64,000 nucleotides of DNA from CAVOKN01 sp963696505. Its GTDB lineage: Bacteria; Pseudomonadota; Gammaproteobacteria; Burkholderiales; Rhodocyclaceae. Both the position numbers and the translations under genes were made by a program. The notes under the pieces are model-generated. The model saw only the letters and a program-made list of their open reading frames with translations. It made no database searches and was not told where the DNA came from. Shown piece after piece: positions 19,976 through 28,548 of this stretch. Numbering within the stretch: the first letter of the stretch is position 1; every line of letters begins with the position of its first letter. Location of the stretch: assembly GCA_963696505.1 (NCBI GenBank), contig CAVOKN010000010.1, positions 62,001-126,000 of the forward strand, in the 5' to 3' direction.

Positions 19976-20223
19976 CAATCGTCGTCGCCGCGCAGGAACT
20001 GCATGATCTGGTCGGTGGTCCAGCCCTTGAACATAGGGTTGTTGCCGCTGCCGCGGGCGCGCTCCAGCGCCTCCCGCGCCCAGGTTCGGCCGGCCGGCTG
20101 AACCGGCTTGATGACGACCTTGCCGCCCTCGATGGCGAACTCGACCTCGCTGCCGGGTCGCAGCCCGGCCTGCTCGCGGATCGCCTGCGGGATGGTGACC
20201 TGGCCCTTGCTGGTGATGCGCAT
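19975..20223 (-). CDS. AbrB/SpoVT-type antitoxin (VapB)
   Basis: An 82-residue protein whose N-terminal swapped-hairpin domain MRITSKGQVTIPQAIREQAG binds DNA. The region after residue 45 has a flexible helix (FKGWTTDQIMQFLRG) that would block the toxin. The ATG at 20223 follows CGGAGGCATC, a strong ribosome site, so this gene is well placed for excess antitoxin. It overlaps the toxin start. The pair is transcribed towards the glycosylase-like gene. Confidence 0.9.
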   Translation of the reverse strand: MRITSKGQVTIPQAIREQAGLRPGSEVEFAIEGGKVVIKPVQPAGRTWAREALERARGSGNNPMFKGWTTDQIMQFLRGDDD

Positions 20224-20333
20224 GATGCCTCCGTGGTATTACTGTCTGCGGTAAGAATCTTACCTGGACGCCGCACCCAGCGGCAATCCGCCGCAGCAAG
20301 CCGTAGAATCCAGCCCTTTGCGCCCGTTCCAGC

Positions 20334-23300
20334 ATGCCCCGCCACGCGACCGACCTCTATGACGAAGCCGCAGTCGAGCGCCGCTTCGGCAGCGGGACGC
20401 TGCGCAAGGCGCAGGGCTACATCAGCGCAGTGGCGGACCTGGAGATCGCGCCGGAACGTATCGCCGCCAAGGTCAAGGGCAGCGCGCCGCGGCCGTACCG
20501 GGTGACGGTGCACGTCGGCAAGGATCTGGCGGGCCGGCCCTATCTCGAACCCTCCTGCACCTGCCCGGTCGGTTACCTGTGCAAGCACGCCGCTGCGGTG
20601 CTGATCGCCGCGCGGGTGTGGGAGGCAAAGCGGCGCGCGGGCGGGGTGCCCGAGGTGAATCCGGCCCTGCTGGCCTGGCTCGACAAGCTGCGGGTGCTGC
20701 GCGGCAAGGCGAGCGCGGCGCCGCGCCGGCGCACGCCGACCCACTGCCTGCTCTACAGCATCCAGGTGACCGAGGACGACGACCAGCCCGCAATCGGCAT
20801 GCACAAGGCACGGCTCAACAAGCTGGGGACGATCGCCGCCGTCGAAGGCTGGGATAACGTGGAGCGGGCGCTGCTCGCTCCGCCCTCCTTCGTCGGCGCG
20901 GAGGACGAGGCGATCCTGCGCCAGCTCTGGCCACTGCGCACCCACGCCGGCTACTGGAGCGAGTACCGCTACCCGGCCCAGGGGCCACGCGGCGCCGAGG
21001 CGCTGCGGCTGATCGCGGCCACCGGCCGCCTCTATCTCGGCAATCCCGACCGGGGCAAGCGCCTGCAGCAGGGCGCGACGCGCAGCGCGTCCCTGGTGTG
21101 GCGCCCCGTCGCGGACACGCCGGAGGTGAGGCTGCGGCTCGAAAGTCAGCCTCCAGCGAGCGGCATCCTGCCCTGCCAGCCCCTGTGGTATGTCGATGCC
21201 GAACGCGAGGAGGCTGGCGAACTGACGGTGCCCTGCGACCACGCGCTGGCGGTGGCGTTGCTGGAAATGCCGGCGCTGGGCGAGGCCGACGTGGCTGTCG
21301 CCGCTGCGGCGCTGGCGGAGCTGGCGCCGGAACTGCCGGCGCCTCCGGCCGAGGCGACCCTCGGGCTCGCCACGCTGGACGTGGCGCCGCGGCCGCTGCT
21401 AAGCCTCTCGGCGGTTCCCTTCTTCCGCGGCTATTCCGTTGACTTCGGTGCCTTCGCGCCGCTGCAGTTCGACTACGGGGCGCCGGGCTTCGATTACCAG
21501 GGCATCCGCGTCGCGCCCGGCGAGGACCGGGAGTTCCGGCGCATGGAGGATGGCAGCCTGCTGCGCCTCAAGCGCCGGCCCGCCGAAGAAGCGTCCTGGC
21601 TGGCCATGCTGACCCGGCACGGGCTGCGGGAGCTGAAAGGCCCCATGCGGCGCGGCCTCGACGCCGCCGGGCTGCCCGACGCGGCCTATGCTCCCGCCGA
21701 CCCGCAAGGCTGGCGGCGCTTCGTCGCGGAGGGACTGCCGGCGCTGCGCGCCGCCGGCTGGCAGATCGAGGTCAGCCCCAAGTTCCAGTACCTGGTGATC
21801 GAGCCCGAAGCGTGGGTCGGCGAACTCGCCGAAACGCAGGACCAGGGCTACGCGCTGGAGCTGGGCATCGTGGTGGACGGACGCACCGTCTCTCTCACGC
21901 CGCTGCTCGCCGAACTGTTCGAGCGCGACCATCGCTGGCTGCACGGCCAGGCGCTGGACAAGATCGCCGACGACGAGCCCATCGCCCTGCGCAGCGCGGA
22001 CGGCGGCGGGCTGCGGGTCAGGGCGCAACGCCTCAAGCCGCTGGTGCGCAACCTGATCGACCTGTTCGACGCCCAGCCTGGTGCCGAGCGTCTGAAACTC
22101 TCCCGGCTGGACACGGCGCGGCTCGATGCCCTGGCGGGGAGCTGGCAGTTCGCCGGCGCCGACGGGCTGCGCGGCTTCGCCCAACGCCTGCGCGACGGCG
22201 GGCTGGCACAGGTCGCTCCTCCGGCCGGCCTCAAGGCGACGCTGCGCGCCTATCAGGCGCAGGGTCTCGCCTGGCTGCAGCTGCTGCGCGCCGAAGGACT
22301 CGCCGGCGTGCTGGCGGACGACATGGGGCTGGGCAAGACGGTGCAGGCGCTGGCCCACCTGCTGCTGGAGAAGGAGTCCGGTCGCCTCGACCGCCCGGCA
22401 CTGGTGGTGTGCCCCACCTCGCTGCTGCACAACTGGCGCGACGAGGCACAGCGCTTTGCACCCGCCCTGTCTGTGCTGACTTTGCACGGGCCGCAGCGCG
22501 CCGAGCTTTTCGACAGCGTGCCACGGCACGATCTGGTACTCACCAGCTATCCGTTGCTGTGGCGCGACGTGGATCAACTGGCCGCCCACGAGTTCTGTTT
22601 CGTCATCCTCGACGAGGCGCAGATGGTGAAGAACGCCGCCAGCCGAGGCGCCACCGCGGTGCGCAAGCTTCGTTCGCGCCATCGCCTGGCGCTTACCGGC
22701 ACGCCGCTGGAGAACCACCTGGGCGAGTTGTGGACCCTGTTCGACTTCCTGCTGCCGGGCTTTCTCGGCACGCGGGAGAACTTCACGCGGCGATTCCGCA
22801 CGCCGATCGAGAAACAGGGTGACATCGTCCGCAGCGAACTTCTGGCGAGGCGAGTCAAGCCCTTCCTGCTGCGCCGGCGCAAGGAGGAGGTGGCGCGAGA
22901 ACTGCCGCCCAAGACCGTGATCCTGCGCGAGGTGGCACTGGAAGGCGGCCAGCGCGATCTCTACGAGACGGTGCGCGCGGCGATGCAGGCCAAGGTGAGC
23001 GCATTGCTCGCCGGCAAGGGCCTCAAGCGCAGCCACATCGAAGTGCTCGATGCCCTGCTCAAGCTGCGCCAGGTGTGCTGCGACCCGCGCCTGTTGAAGC
23101 TGCCGCAGGCGCAGCGGGTGAAGGAATCGGCCAAGCTGCAGTTGCTGGCGCAGATGCTGCCCGAACTGGCCGAGGAAGGCCGGCGCGTGCTGGTGTTCTC
23201 CGCCTTCGCCGAGATGCTGGCGCTGATCGCCGGCGAACTGGATCGGCTCAAGCTCGCCTACGTCACCCTCACCGGCCAGACGAAGGACCGCGCCGGCGTG

Positions 23301-23645
23301 GTCAAGCGCTTCCAGTCGGGCCAAGTGCCGGTGTTCCTGATCAGCCTCAAGGCCGGCGGCGTCGGCCTGAATCTGACCGCCGCCGACACGGTAATTCACT
23401 ACGACCCGTGGTGGAACCCCGCCGCCGAGGACCAGGCCACCGACCGCGCCCACCGCATCGGCCAGGACAAACCGGTGTTCGTCTACAAGCTGGTGGCGGC
23501 GGGCAGCATCGAGGACAAGATCCTCGCCCTCCAGGAACGCAAGGCCGGCATCGCCCGCGGCGTGCTCGGCGAGGCCGAGGCCGGCAAGCTGGAATTCACT
23601 GAAGCGGATATCGCGGCGCTGCTGGCGCCGCTCGCTGGCGGCTGA
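20334..23645 (+). CDS. SWIM zinc-finger SNF2-family DNA helicase/translocase
   Basis: A 1103-residue protein. The N-terminus holds a SWIM motif (CTCPVGYLCKH, residues 75-85), which binds zinc and nucleic acid. The SNF2 core begins near residue 640: ADDMGLGKT (Walker A Lys 668), DEAQ (from residue 760), LTGTPLENHLGELW, then the second RecA lobe with SLKAGGVGLNL and the DRAHRIGQ motif near residue 1045. SNF2 enzymes translocate on double-stranded DNA and remodel protein-DNA complexes; bacterial members assist RNA polymerase or form part of defence systems. It follows the antitoxin gene divergently. The role here is unknown. Confidence 0.9.
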   Translation: MPRHATDLYDEAAVERRFGSGTLRKAQGYISAVADLEIAPERIAAKVKGSAPRPYRVTVHVGKDLAGRPYLEPSCTCPVGYLCKHAAAVLIAARVWEAKRRAGGVPEVNPALLAWLDKLRVLRGKASAAPRRRTPTHCLLYSIQVTEDDDQPAIGMHKARLNKLGTIAAVEGWDNVERALLAPPSFVGAEDEAILRQLWPLRTHAGYWSEYRYPAQGPRGAEALRLIAATGRLYLGNPDRGKRLQQGATRSASLVWRPVADTPEVRLRLESQPPASGILPCQPLWYVDAEREEAGELTVPCDHALAVALLEMPALGEADVAVAAAALAELAPELPAPPAEATLGLATLDVAPRPLLSLSAVPFFRGYSVDFGAFAPLQFDYGAPGFDYQGIRVAPGEDREFRRMEDGSLLRLKRRPAEEASWLAMLTRHGLRELKGPMRRGLDAAGLPDAAYAPADPQGWRRFVAEGLPALRAAGWQIEVSPKFQYLVIEPEAWVGELAETQDQGYALELGIVVDGRTVSLTPLLAELFERDHRWLHGQALDKIADDEPIALRSADGGGLRVRAQRLKPLVRNLIDLFDAQPGAERLKLSRLDTARLDALAGSWQFAGADGLRGFAQRLRDGGLAQVAPPAGLKATLRAYQAQGLAWLQLLRAEGLAGVLADDMGLGKTVQALAHLLLEKESGRLDRPALVVCPTSLLHNWRDEAQRFAPALSVLTLHGPQRAELFDSVPRHDLVLTSYPLLWRDVDQLAAHEFCFVILDEAQMVKNAASRGATAVRKLRSRHRLALTGTPLENHLGELWTLFDFLLPGFLGTRENFTRRFRTPIEKQGDIVRSELLARRVKPFLLRRRKEEVARELPPKTVILREVALEGGQRDLYETVRAAMQAKVSALLAGKGLKRSHIEVLDALLKLRQVCCDPRLLKLPQAQRVKESAKLQLLAQMLPELAEEGRRVLVFSAFAEMLALIAGELDRLKLAYVTLTGQTKDRAGVVKRFQSGQVPVFLISLKAGGVGLNLTAADTVIHYDPWWNPAAEDQATDRAHRIGQDKPVFVYKLVAAGSIEDKILALQERKAGIARGVLGEAEAGKLEFTEADIAALLAPLAGG

Positions 23646-23657
23646 CTTCCGCCTGGC

Positions 23658-24215
23658 TCAGGCCAGGCGCACCGGGAATCCGGCCGACCCGAGGAAGCGC
23701 TTCATCTCGCCGACCGTGGGGATGCGCGTCGCCATGGCGAACAGCGCCAGGACGCCGAAGTAGATCAGGAAGGGGATGCCGATCAGGATGAAGGACACCA
23801 GCAGCGCCAGCCCCGACCACGACAGCAGGGAATTGACGCCGATCTGCTTCAGTGCCGCGAAATAGCCGGCGGTATTGCCCGGCACCGACATGCTGCCGAG
23901 CCGGCTTTCCATGGCGAAGATGTGGCAGACCGGACCTTCGGCCACGCAGCCGCCGTGGGCCGGCGGACAGACATTGGCTTCGGCCTCGACCACGTAGAGC
24001 TGGCACTCGAAGCCTGGCGTGAGCCAAGCGTCGATCGCTTCCGGTACGACCACGTTGTCGATGAACACCGTGTCGCCCTCCGGCGTTCGCAATCGGATGT
24101 AAGGGTGCTGGATCGAGCGGGTCTCTACGTCGCTGGTGCCGATAGCCTGCCCGTCCTTAACCTCCTCGATGGTTCCACCCAGCTTGACCAGGCGGTAGTC
24201 TATGGATGCACTCAT
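23658..24215 (-). CDS. membrane protein of unknown function
   Basis: A 185-residue protein starting at ATG 24215 after AAAGGAGCCCC. The first 110 residues form a soluble, strand-rich domain with three cysteines close together (NVCPPAHGGCVAEGPVC). One or two hydrophobic spans follow (SLLSWSGLALLVSFILIGIPFLIYFGVLALFAMA), then a short basic C-terminus. The gene ends 12 bases from the SNF2 stop. I do not recognise the family. The 273-base region upstream is AT-rich by local standards and holds the TetR promoter area. Confidence 0.6.
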   Translation of the reverse strand: MSASIDYRLVKLGGTIEEVKDGQAIGTSDVETRSIQHPYIRLRTPEGDTVFIDNVVVPEAIDAWLTPGFECQLYVVEAEANVCPPAHGGCVAEGPVCHIFAMESRLGSMSVPGNTAGYFAALKQIGVNSLLSWSGLALLVSFILIGIPFLIYFGVLALFAMATRIPTVGEMKRFLGSAGFPVRLA

Positions 24216-24456
24216 GGGGCTCCTTTCGTCGCGCTGAACGTGCCGCTGTACCCGGGGTGGCAGGGTTGGCCTCCCTCCCCGAAAAACGGCTCGAATGGTG
24301 GCGGGTTAACCGCCATCTCCATATTTTTGTCATGGTTTTGTTCCGGAAGTTCCGGATTTCCTTATTTTATTAGACTTTTCTTATACTTACTGAACAAGAT
24401 GGATCGCGGTGCCGGCAGCGATCCACAAGTGTTAACTCCTGGCAACACTTTCGTAT

Positions 24457-24476
24457 GATAGTGACTAATTACTATC
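24457..24476 (+). promoter_or_regulatory. palindromic operator ahead of the tetR-family gene
   Basis: GATAGT (24457-24462) and ACTATC (24471-24476) flank an 8-base centre, 12 bases before the TetR start. The position fits autorepression, as is common in this family. The 24216-24456 stretch also holds a GGCGGGTTAACCGCC palindrome (near 24299-24313) and a TATACT box (about 24383); no gene is seen in it. Confidence 0.55.
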
Positions 24477-24488
24477 TAACGGCCCGCC

Positions 24489-25121
24489 ATGTTACCAGAT
24501 CCTGCCCGTCCGCGACGGCTGAGTGCCGAAGCCCGCCGCGAACAGATCATCGCCACCGCCATCCGGCTCGCCGCCGAGCAGGGGGTGGACGCCGTCACCA
24601 CCCAGCACATGGCCGACGCCCTGGGACTGACCCAGGGCGCGATCTTTCGCCACTTCCGTAGCAAGGACGAGATCTGGGACGCGGCATTGGCCTCCATCCG
24701 CGAACGGCTGATGGGCGCACTGGGCCAGGCAGCCCTGCAGGCCGCCGAGCCGCTGGCCGCCATCGAGGCGATGTTCCATGCCCACATGGCCTTCGTGCAG
24801 GCGCAGCCGGCGATCCCGCGACTGGTGTTTTCCGGCTACCTGAACCGCCGTAGCGAGCGCTTCCGCGGTTTTGTCGAAGCCTTGCTCGACGACTACCGCG
24901 ACCGCATCGTCGCGCTGCTCGCCGTTGCCGGGGCGCGCGGCGAGACGGCAGCCGGACTCGACGCCGAGGCCGCCGCCACGCTCTACATCGGGATGGTCCA
25001 GGGGCTGGTGCTCCAGGCCACGCTGCTGGGCGATCGGTGCCGGCTCGACGACCTGGCGCGGCGCGTATTTCCCTTGTTCCGCGCCGCCGTCGCGGCGACC
25101 AATACCCCGCAAACCCCCTGA
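24489..25121 (+). CDS. TetR/AcrR-family transcriptional regulator
   Basis: A 210-residue regulator. The N-terminal helix-turn-helix is clear (REQIIATAIRLAAEQGVDAVTTQHMADALGLTQGAIFRHFRSKDEIW, residues about 18-63). The rest is the helical ligand and dimer domain. The GATAGT-ACTATC palindrome just upstream is its likely operator. The cytochrome c' gene follows by 10 bases in the same direction with its own ribosome site, so they probably share a transcript. The ligand is unknown. Confidence 0.9.
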   Translation: MLPDPARPRRLSAEARREQIIATAIRLAAEQGVDAVTTQHMADALGLTQGAIFRHFRSKDEIWDAALASIRERLMGALGQAALQAAEPLAAIEAMFHAHMAFVQAQPAIPRLVFSGYLNRRSERFRGFVEALLDDYRDRIVALLAVAGARGETAAGLDAEAAATLYIGMVQGLVLQATLLGDRCRLDDLARRVFPLFRAAVAATNTPQTP

Positions 25122-25131
25122 GGAGCAAACC

Positions 25132-25620
25132 ATGACTTCCAGACTTCCCCGGACTGTACTTGTCGCAGGCCTCTGCCTCGCCGCCGGCCTGGCAGTGGCC
25201 GCCGGCGAGCACGACCACCACAGCGCGGCAACGGACACGCGCCAGCCCATTGTTCTCGAACCTGGCGAGCGCGCCATGATCCTGACCGAGATGCGCGCCT
25301 TCCTTTCCGGCGTGCAGTCCATCACCGCCGGCATCGCCCGCAACGACATGAAGGCTGTGGCAACCGCCGCCCGCGCCCTGGGCCGCGCCGCGACCCACGA
25401 GGTGCCACCGAGCCTGATGCAGAAGTTGCCCCAGGATTTCCGCCGGCAGGGCTTCGCGGTCCACGCCGACTTCGACCAGATCGCGCTCGACGCCGAGCAG
25501 TTGGGCGACGGTGCCCACAGCCTGAAGCAACTCTCCGAGACGCTGACGAAGTGCGTGGCCTGCCACGCCACCTATCAGCTTGCCCCGGCCGCCGCGGCGA
25601 CCGATCACGCCCGCCACTGA
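25132..25620 (+). CDS. cytochrome c' / c-556-like periplasmic heme protein
   Basis: The 162-residue protein has a signal peptide (to AVA/AGEHD, about residue 24) and a C-terminal CVACH heme motif at about residues 143-147, the arrangement typical of class II four-helix cytochromes. Start ATG 25132 follows TGAGGAGCAAACC. Histidines cluster just after the signal (EHDHH) and near the end. Family members bind NO or shuttle electrons. Its placement directly after a TetR gene suggests induction by a stress signal, which is inference. Confidence 0.82.
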   Translation: MTSRLPRTVLVAGLCLAAGLAVAAGEHDHHSAATDTRQPIVLEPGERAMILTEMRAFLSGVQSITAGIARNDMKAVATAARALGRAATHEVPPSLMQKLPQDFRRQGFAVHADFDQIALDAEQLGDGAHSLKQLSETLTKCVACHATYQLAPAAAATDHARH

Positions 25621-25662
25621 AACGCGCCGCCGCGGGCTGAGCCACGGCTATAGTTGTCGCCC

Positions 25663-27132
25663 ATGCACTGGCAAACCGGTTTTCAACCCAAACCGCCCGC
25701 AGTTGCCTGGCTTCGCCCGGTCTTGACTGCCCTTTGCCTGGTCGCCGTGCTCGCCGGGCCGGCGCCGGCGCTTCCCGCCGACGCGCTTCCGCCGCCGGTC
25801 GCCAAGGCCCTGGAGGCCGCCGGCGTCCCCGCTTCCGCTGCGGCCCTCTACCTCCAGGAGGTGTCGGCGAAGCGGCCGCGGCTGAGCTTCAACGCCTCGC
25901 GGGCGATGAATCCCGCCTCGGTGATGAAGCTCCTCACCACCTACGCCGCGCTGGAACTCCTCGGCCCGGCCTACACCTGGCGCACCGAGTTCTACGCACT
26001 GACTTTGCCCGCCGACGGCGAGCTGGCGGGCGACCTGCACCTGCGGGGCAGCGGCGACCCCAAGCTGGTGTTCGAACAGTTCTGGCTGCTGCTGCGCGAC
26101 TTGCGGGCGCGAGGCGTTCGGCACCTACGCGGCGACCTGGTGTTGGACCGCAGCCGCTTCGCCCCGGCGCCCTTCGACCCGGGCGAATTCGACGGCGAGC
26201 CGCTGGCCGCCTACAACGTCGGCGCCGACGCCCTGCTGCTCAACTACAAGGCACTGCGCCTCAAACTCGTCCCCGAGGCGCAGCAGGTGGCCGTTCTGCC
26301 GGAGCCGCTTCCGGCGAACCTCGACGTGCTCAGCCTGTTGAAGCCGTCGGCCGGTCCCTGCGAGGACTGGAAGGACGCGGTTCGCACCGACCTGACCCAG
26401 CGCGAAGTCCAGGCACGGCTGGTGCTGACCGGCCCCTACCCGTCCGCCTGCGGCCAGCGCGTGCTGAACGTGGGCGTGTTCGACCATCCACGCTTCGTCC
26501 TGGGCGTGTTCCAGCAACTCTGGCAGGAACTGGGCGGAAGCTTCGACGGCACGGTGCGCGACGGTCCGGTGCCGGCCGGCGCACTGCCGCTGGCCGCGGT
26601 CGAATCGCCGACGCTGGCCGAGGCGGTGCGCGACACCAACAAGTTCAGCAACAACGTAATGGCGCGCCAGCTCCTGCTCACCCTGGGCGCGGAACGCGGC
26701 ACGACACCGGCAGGCGAGACCCAGGGCGCCGCGGCGATCCGCGACTGGCTCAAGCGGAAGAGGCTGGACTTTCCGGAACTGGTGATCGAGAACGGCGCCG
26801 GGCTGTCGCGCATCGAACGCATCAGCGCCGAGCACCTCGGCCAATTGCTGCTCGAAGCCTGGCGCAGCCCGGTGATGCCGGAGTTGATCGCCTCGCTGCC
26901 GGTGGCGGGCGTGGACGGCACCATGAAGCGTCGGCTCAACGGCCAGCCGGCCGCCGGCCGCGCCCACATCAAGAGTGGCTCGCTGGACGGCGTCAAGACC
27001 ATGGCCGGCTACGTGCTCGACCGCAGCGGCAAGCGCTGGGTGGTGGTGTTCCTGGTCAACCACCCGCAGGCGGCGGCGGTGCGGGAAGCACAGGACGCCC
27101 TGCTGGAGTGGATCTACGGAGGACAGGGATGA
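25663..27132 (+). CDS. dacB: D-alanyl-D-alanine carboxypeptidase/endopeptidase (PBP4, S13 family)
   Basis: A 489-residue periplasmic enzyme that trims or cleaves peptidoglycan cross-bridges. It has a signal peptide (to about residue 43). All three penicillin-binding motifs are present: SVMK (nucleophile Ser 86, Lys 89), SNN (329-331) and KSG (437-439). ATG 25663 is used; a TTG three codons upstream is possible. Its stop overlaps the ATG of a small membrane protein gene. Confidence 0.92.
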   Translation: MHWQTGFQPKPPAVAWLRPVLTALCLVAVLAGPAPALPADALPPPVAKALEAAGVPASAAALYLQEVSAKRPRLSFNASRAMNPASVMKLLTTYAALELLGPAYTWRTEFYALTLPADGELAGDLHLRGSGDPKLVFEQFWLLLRDLRARGVRHLRGDLVLDRSRFAPAPFDPGEFDGEPLAAYNVGADALLLNYKALRLKLVPEAQQVAVLPEPLPANLDVLSLLKPSAGPCEDWKDAVRTDLTQREVQARLVLTGPYPSACGQRVLNVGVFDHPRFVLGVFQQLWQELGGSFDGTVRDGPVPAGALPLAAVESPTLAEAVRDTNKFSNNVMARQLLLTLGAERGTTPAGETQGAAAIRDWLKRKRLDFPELVIENGAGLSRIERISAEHLGQLLLEAWRSPVMPELIASLPVAGVDGTMKRRLNGQPAAGRAHIKSGSLDGVKTMAGYVLDRSGKRWVVVFLVNHPQAAAVREAQDALLEWIYGGQG

Positions 27133-27332
27133 GGCGCCACGGCGGCCTGCTGATCGCCTTCGGCTATGCCGTTCTGCTGTTCGAGGCGCTGCGTATGGGC
27201 CTGGCGTGGTGGAACGGCGAGCTCACCGAGTTCGGGCTCGAACAGGGGATGCTGGTCGCGGCGGTGCCGCTGCTGGCGTGGGTCGCGTGGCAGGTGCGGA
27301 GGCCACTGCGGCGGCGGCCGCCGGCCCCGTAG
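27129..27332 (+). CDS. small two-span membrane protein
   Basis: A 67-residue protein beginning in an ATGA overlap with dacB. Two hydrophobic segments (LLIAFGYAVLLFEALRMGLAWW and GMLVAAVPLLAWVAWQV) enclose an acidic loop. The C-terminus is Arg/Pro-rich. The coupling suggests production together with DacB, but no function can be assigned. Codon use resembles the neighbours. Confidence 0.6.
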   Translation: MRRHGGLLIAFGYAVLLFEALRMGLAWWNGELTEFGLEQGMLVAAVPLLAWVAWQVRRPLRRRPPAP

Positions 27333-27381
27333 GGCAGGCCATGCCCGCCGTTCGTTGACCGGTGAGCATGGCGCACCCTAC
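27329..27381 (+). repeat. REP-like palindrome (GTAGGG type)
   Basis: GTAGGG (27329-27334) pairs with CCCTAC (27376-27381), with a further GCCATG / CATGGC pair inside. It covers the stop codons of the two convergent genes on either side, so it may also end transcription. Confidence 0.6.
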
Positions 27382-27956
27382 CGGCTCAGCCGTCGCAGCC
27401 GGATCTCGAAATCCTCCTCGTAGGGTGGGACGTGGCATTCGACCACGTCACTGGACACGACCTGCAGCCGCAGGCCGACGATGGCGGCGCGCACCGGCAC
27501 CTGGGCGACACAGCGGTCCACCAGCACGGCGGCGTGAATCGCCTGGGCGTTGCGCTGCGCGAGATACGCCAGCACCCGCACCAGCGAGTGCCCGTGGTAG
27601 AGGACGTCGTTGACGATCAGCACTGTCGCACGGGACAGTTCGCGGGCGGAAAACTCGACGTTCTCCCCCAGCGCCGTTTCGGGATGAAGCAGGCTCAGAT
27701 CGTCGGCGTAACGCTTGAGTTTGAGGCGATAGCGCGGCAACTCGATGCCGTGCTGCACCTGCAAGCGCCGCTGGAGCTTGGCGGCAAGCGGGTCGCCGCG
27801 GCGCAGGATGCCCAGCAGCAGCGGATCTTCCGCTCCCTTCAGCAGACCCGCGGCGCGGGCCGCCATGCGGTCGAGTACCGGCTCCAGTTGATCCCGGTCG
27901 TAGAGGATGAAGCGCTCTCTGCCCGCCGCTTCGGCCGGCGCTGCTTCTTCGTTCAT
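27378..27956 (-). CDS. PyrR-like type I phosphoribosyltransferase
   Basis: A 192-residue protein with the type I PRTase fold. The PRPP-loop region reads VLIVNDVLYHGHSLVRVL (around residues 110-127), where active members usually have VDDVLxTGRT. The Asp-Asp pair and the Thr-Gly step are thus altered, which may change or abolish catalysis. An N-terminal segment (ILYDRDQLEPVLDRMAARAAGLL) matches PyrR-type proteins. PyrR enzymes make UMP from uracil or control pyr genes. No pyr genes are adjacent; it overlaps by ATGA a short unclear frame from the DUF4870 side. Confidence 0.75.
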   Translation of the reverse strand: MNEEAAPAEAAGRERFILYDRDQLEPVLDRMAARAAGLLKGAEDPLLLGILRRGDPLAAKLQRRLQVQHGIELPRYRLKLKRYADDLSLLHPETALGENVEFSARELSRATVLIVNDVLYHGHSLVRVLAYLAQRNAQAIHAAVLVDRCVAQVPVRAAIVGLRLQVVSSDVVECHVPPYEEDFEIRLRRLSR

Positions 27957-28070
27957 GGAACGATCACCGGCAGGTATCGCACCCGGGAGATTCCCGGCAC
28001 CTGCGCCAACTCGCGGCGCAGCAGGCGCCCTGCGGAGACTGACTCTGCAAACCGCACCGGCGGAACCGCC

Positions 28071-28487
28071 TCAAGCCGGCATGGATTCGCGGGCATTGAG
28101 TGCCAGCCAGCCGCGGATGATGCGGTAGATGGCCCACAGGCCGACGATGCCGAACACCAGCCAATTCAGCAGGAAGCCGACCAGAACCAGGTAGAGCACG
28201 AAGCCGATCGCCAGCCACAGCACGCACCACCAAAAGGTGGTGGCCTGCCAGCGGAAGTGGCTTTCGAGGAAGGTGCCCTGGATGTCGCTGCGCTTCACGT
28301 AGTTGATGATGATGGCGATGATCGAGGTCCAGCCGAAGACGAAAGCGCCGACCACGGTGGCCGCCGACGAGAAGGCACCTATGCCCAGGCCGATGGCGTG
28401 GAGCAGGTACATCAGGTGGGTGAGGCGGATCAGGCCTTCGCTGGGCACGGCAGAGATGCTGGCGGGTTGAGTCGTCGAAGCGTTCAT
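28071..28487 (-). CDS. DUF4870-like membrane protein
   Basis: A 138-residue protein starting at ATG 28487 after AAAGGACCCGCC. After a short polar N-terminus come three or four hydrophobic spans (LTHLMYLLHAIGLGIGAFSS; GWTSIIAIIINYV; WWCVLWLAIGFVLYLVLVGFLL). The YVKRSDIQGTFLESHFRWQATTFWW segment is typical of the DUF4870 family. Function is unknown. It sits between ubiD and the phosphoribosyltransferase in the same direction. Confidence 0.8.
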   Translation of the reverse strand: MNASTTQPASISAVPSEGLIRLTHLMYLLHAIGLGIGAFSSAATVVGAFVFGWTSIIAIIINYVKRSDIQGTFLESHFRWQATTFWWCVLWLAIGFVLYLVLVGFLLNWLVFGIVGLWAIYRIIRGWLALNARESMPA

Positions 28488-28548
28488 GGCGGGTCCTTTC
28501 TCGCGTTTCGGTGCGCCGCGCGCACCAATCCAATCTTGGGGCGCCCCC

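Noticed and set aside
21399..23453. Long minus-strand open frame (684 codons)
   Set aside because: It mirrors the SNF2 helicase core, whose motifs are unambiguous on the plus strand.
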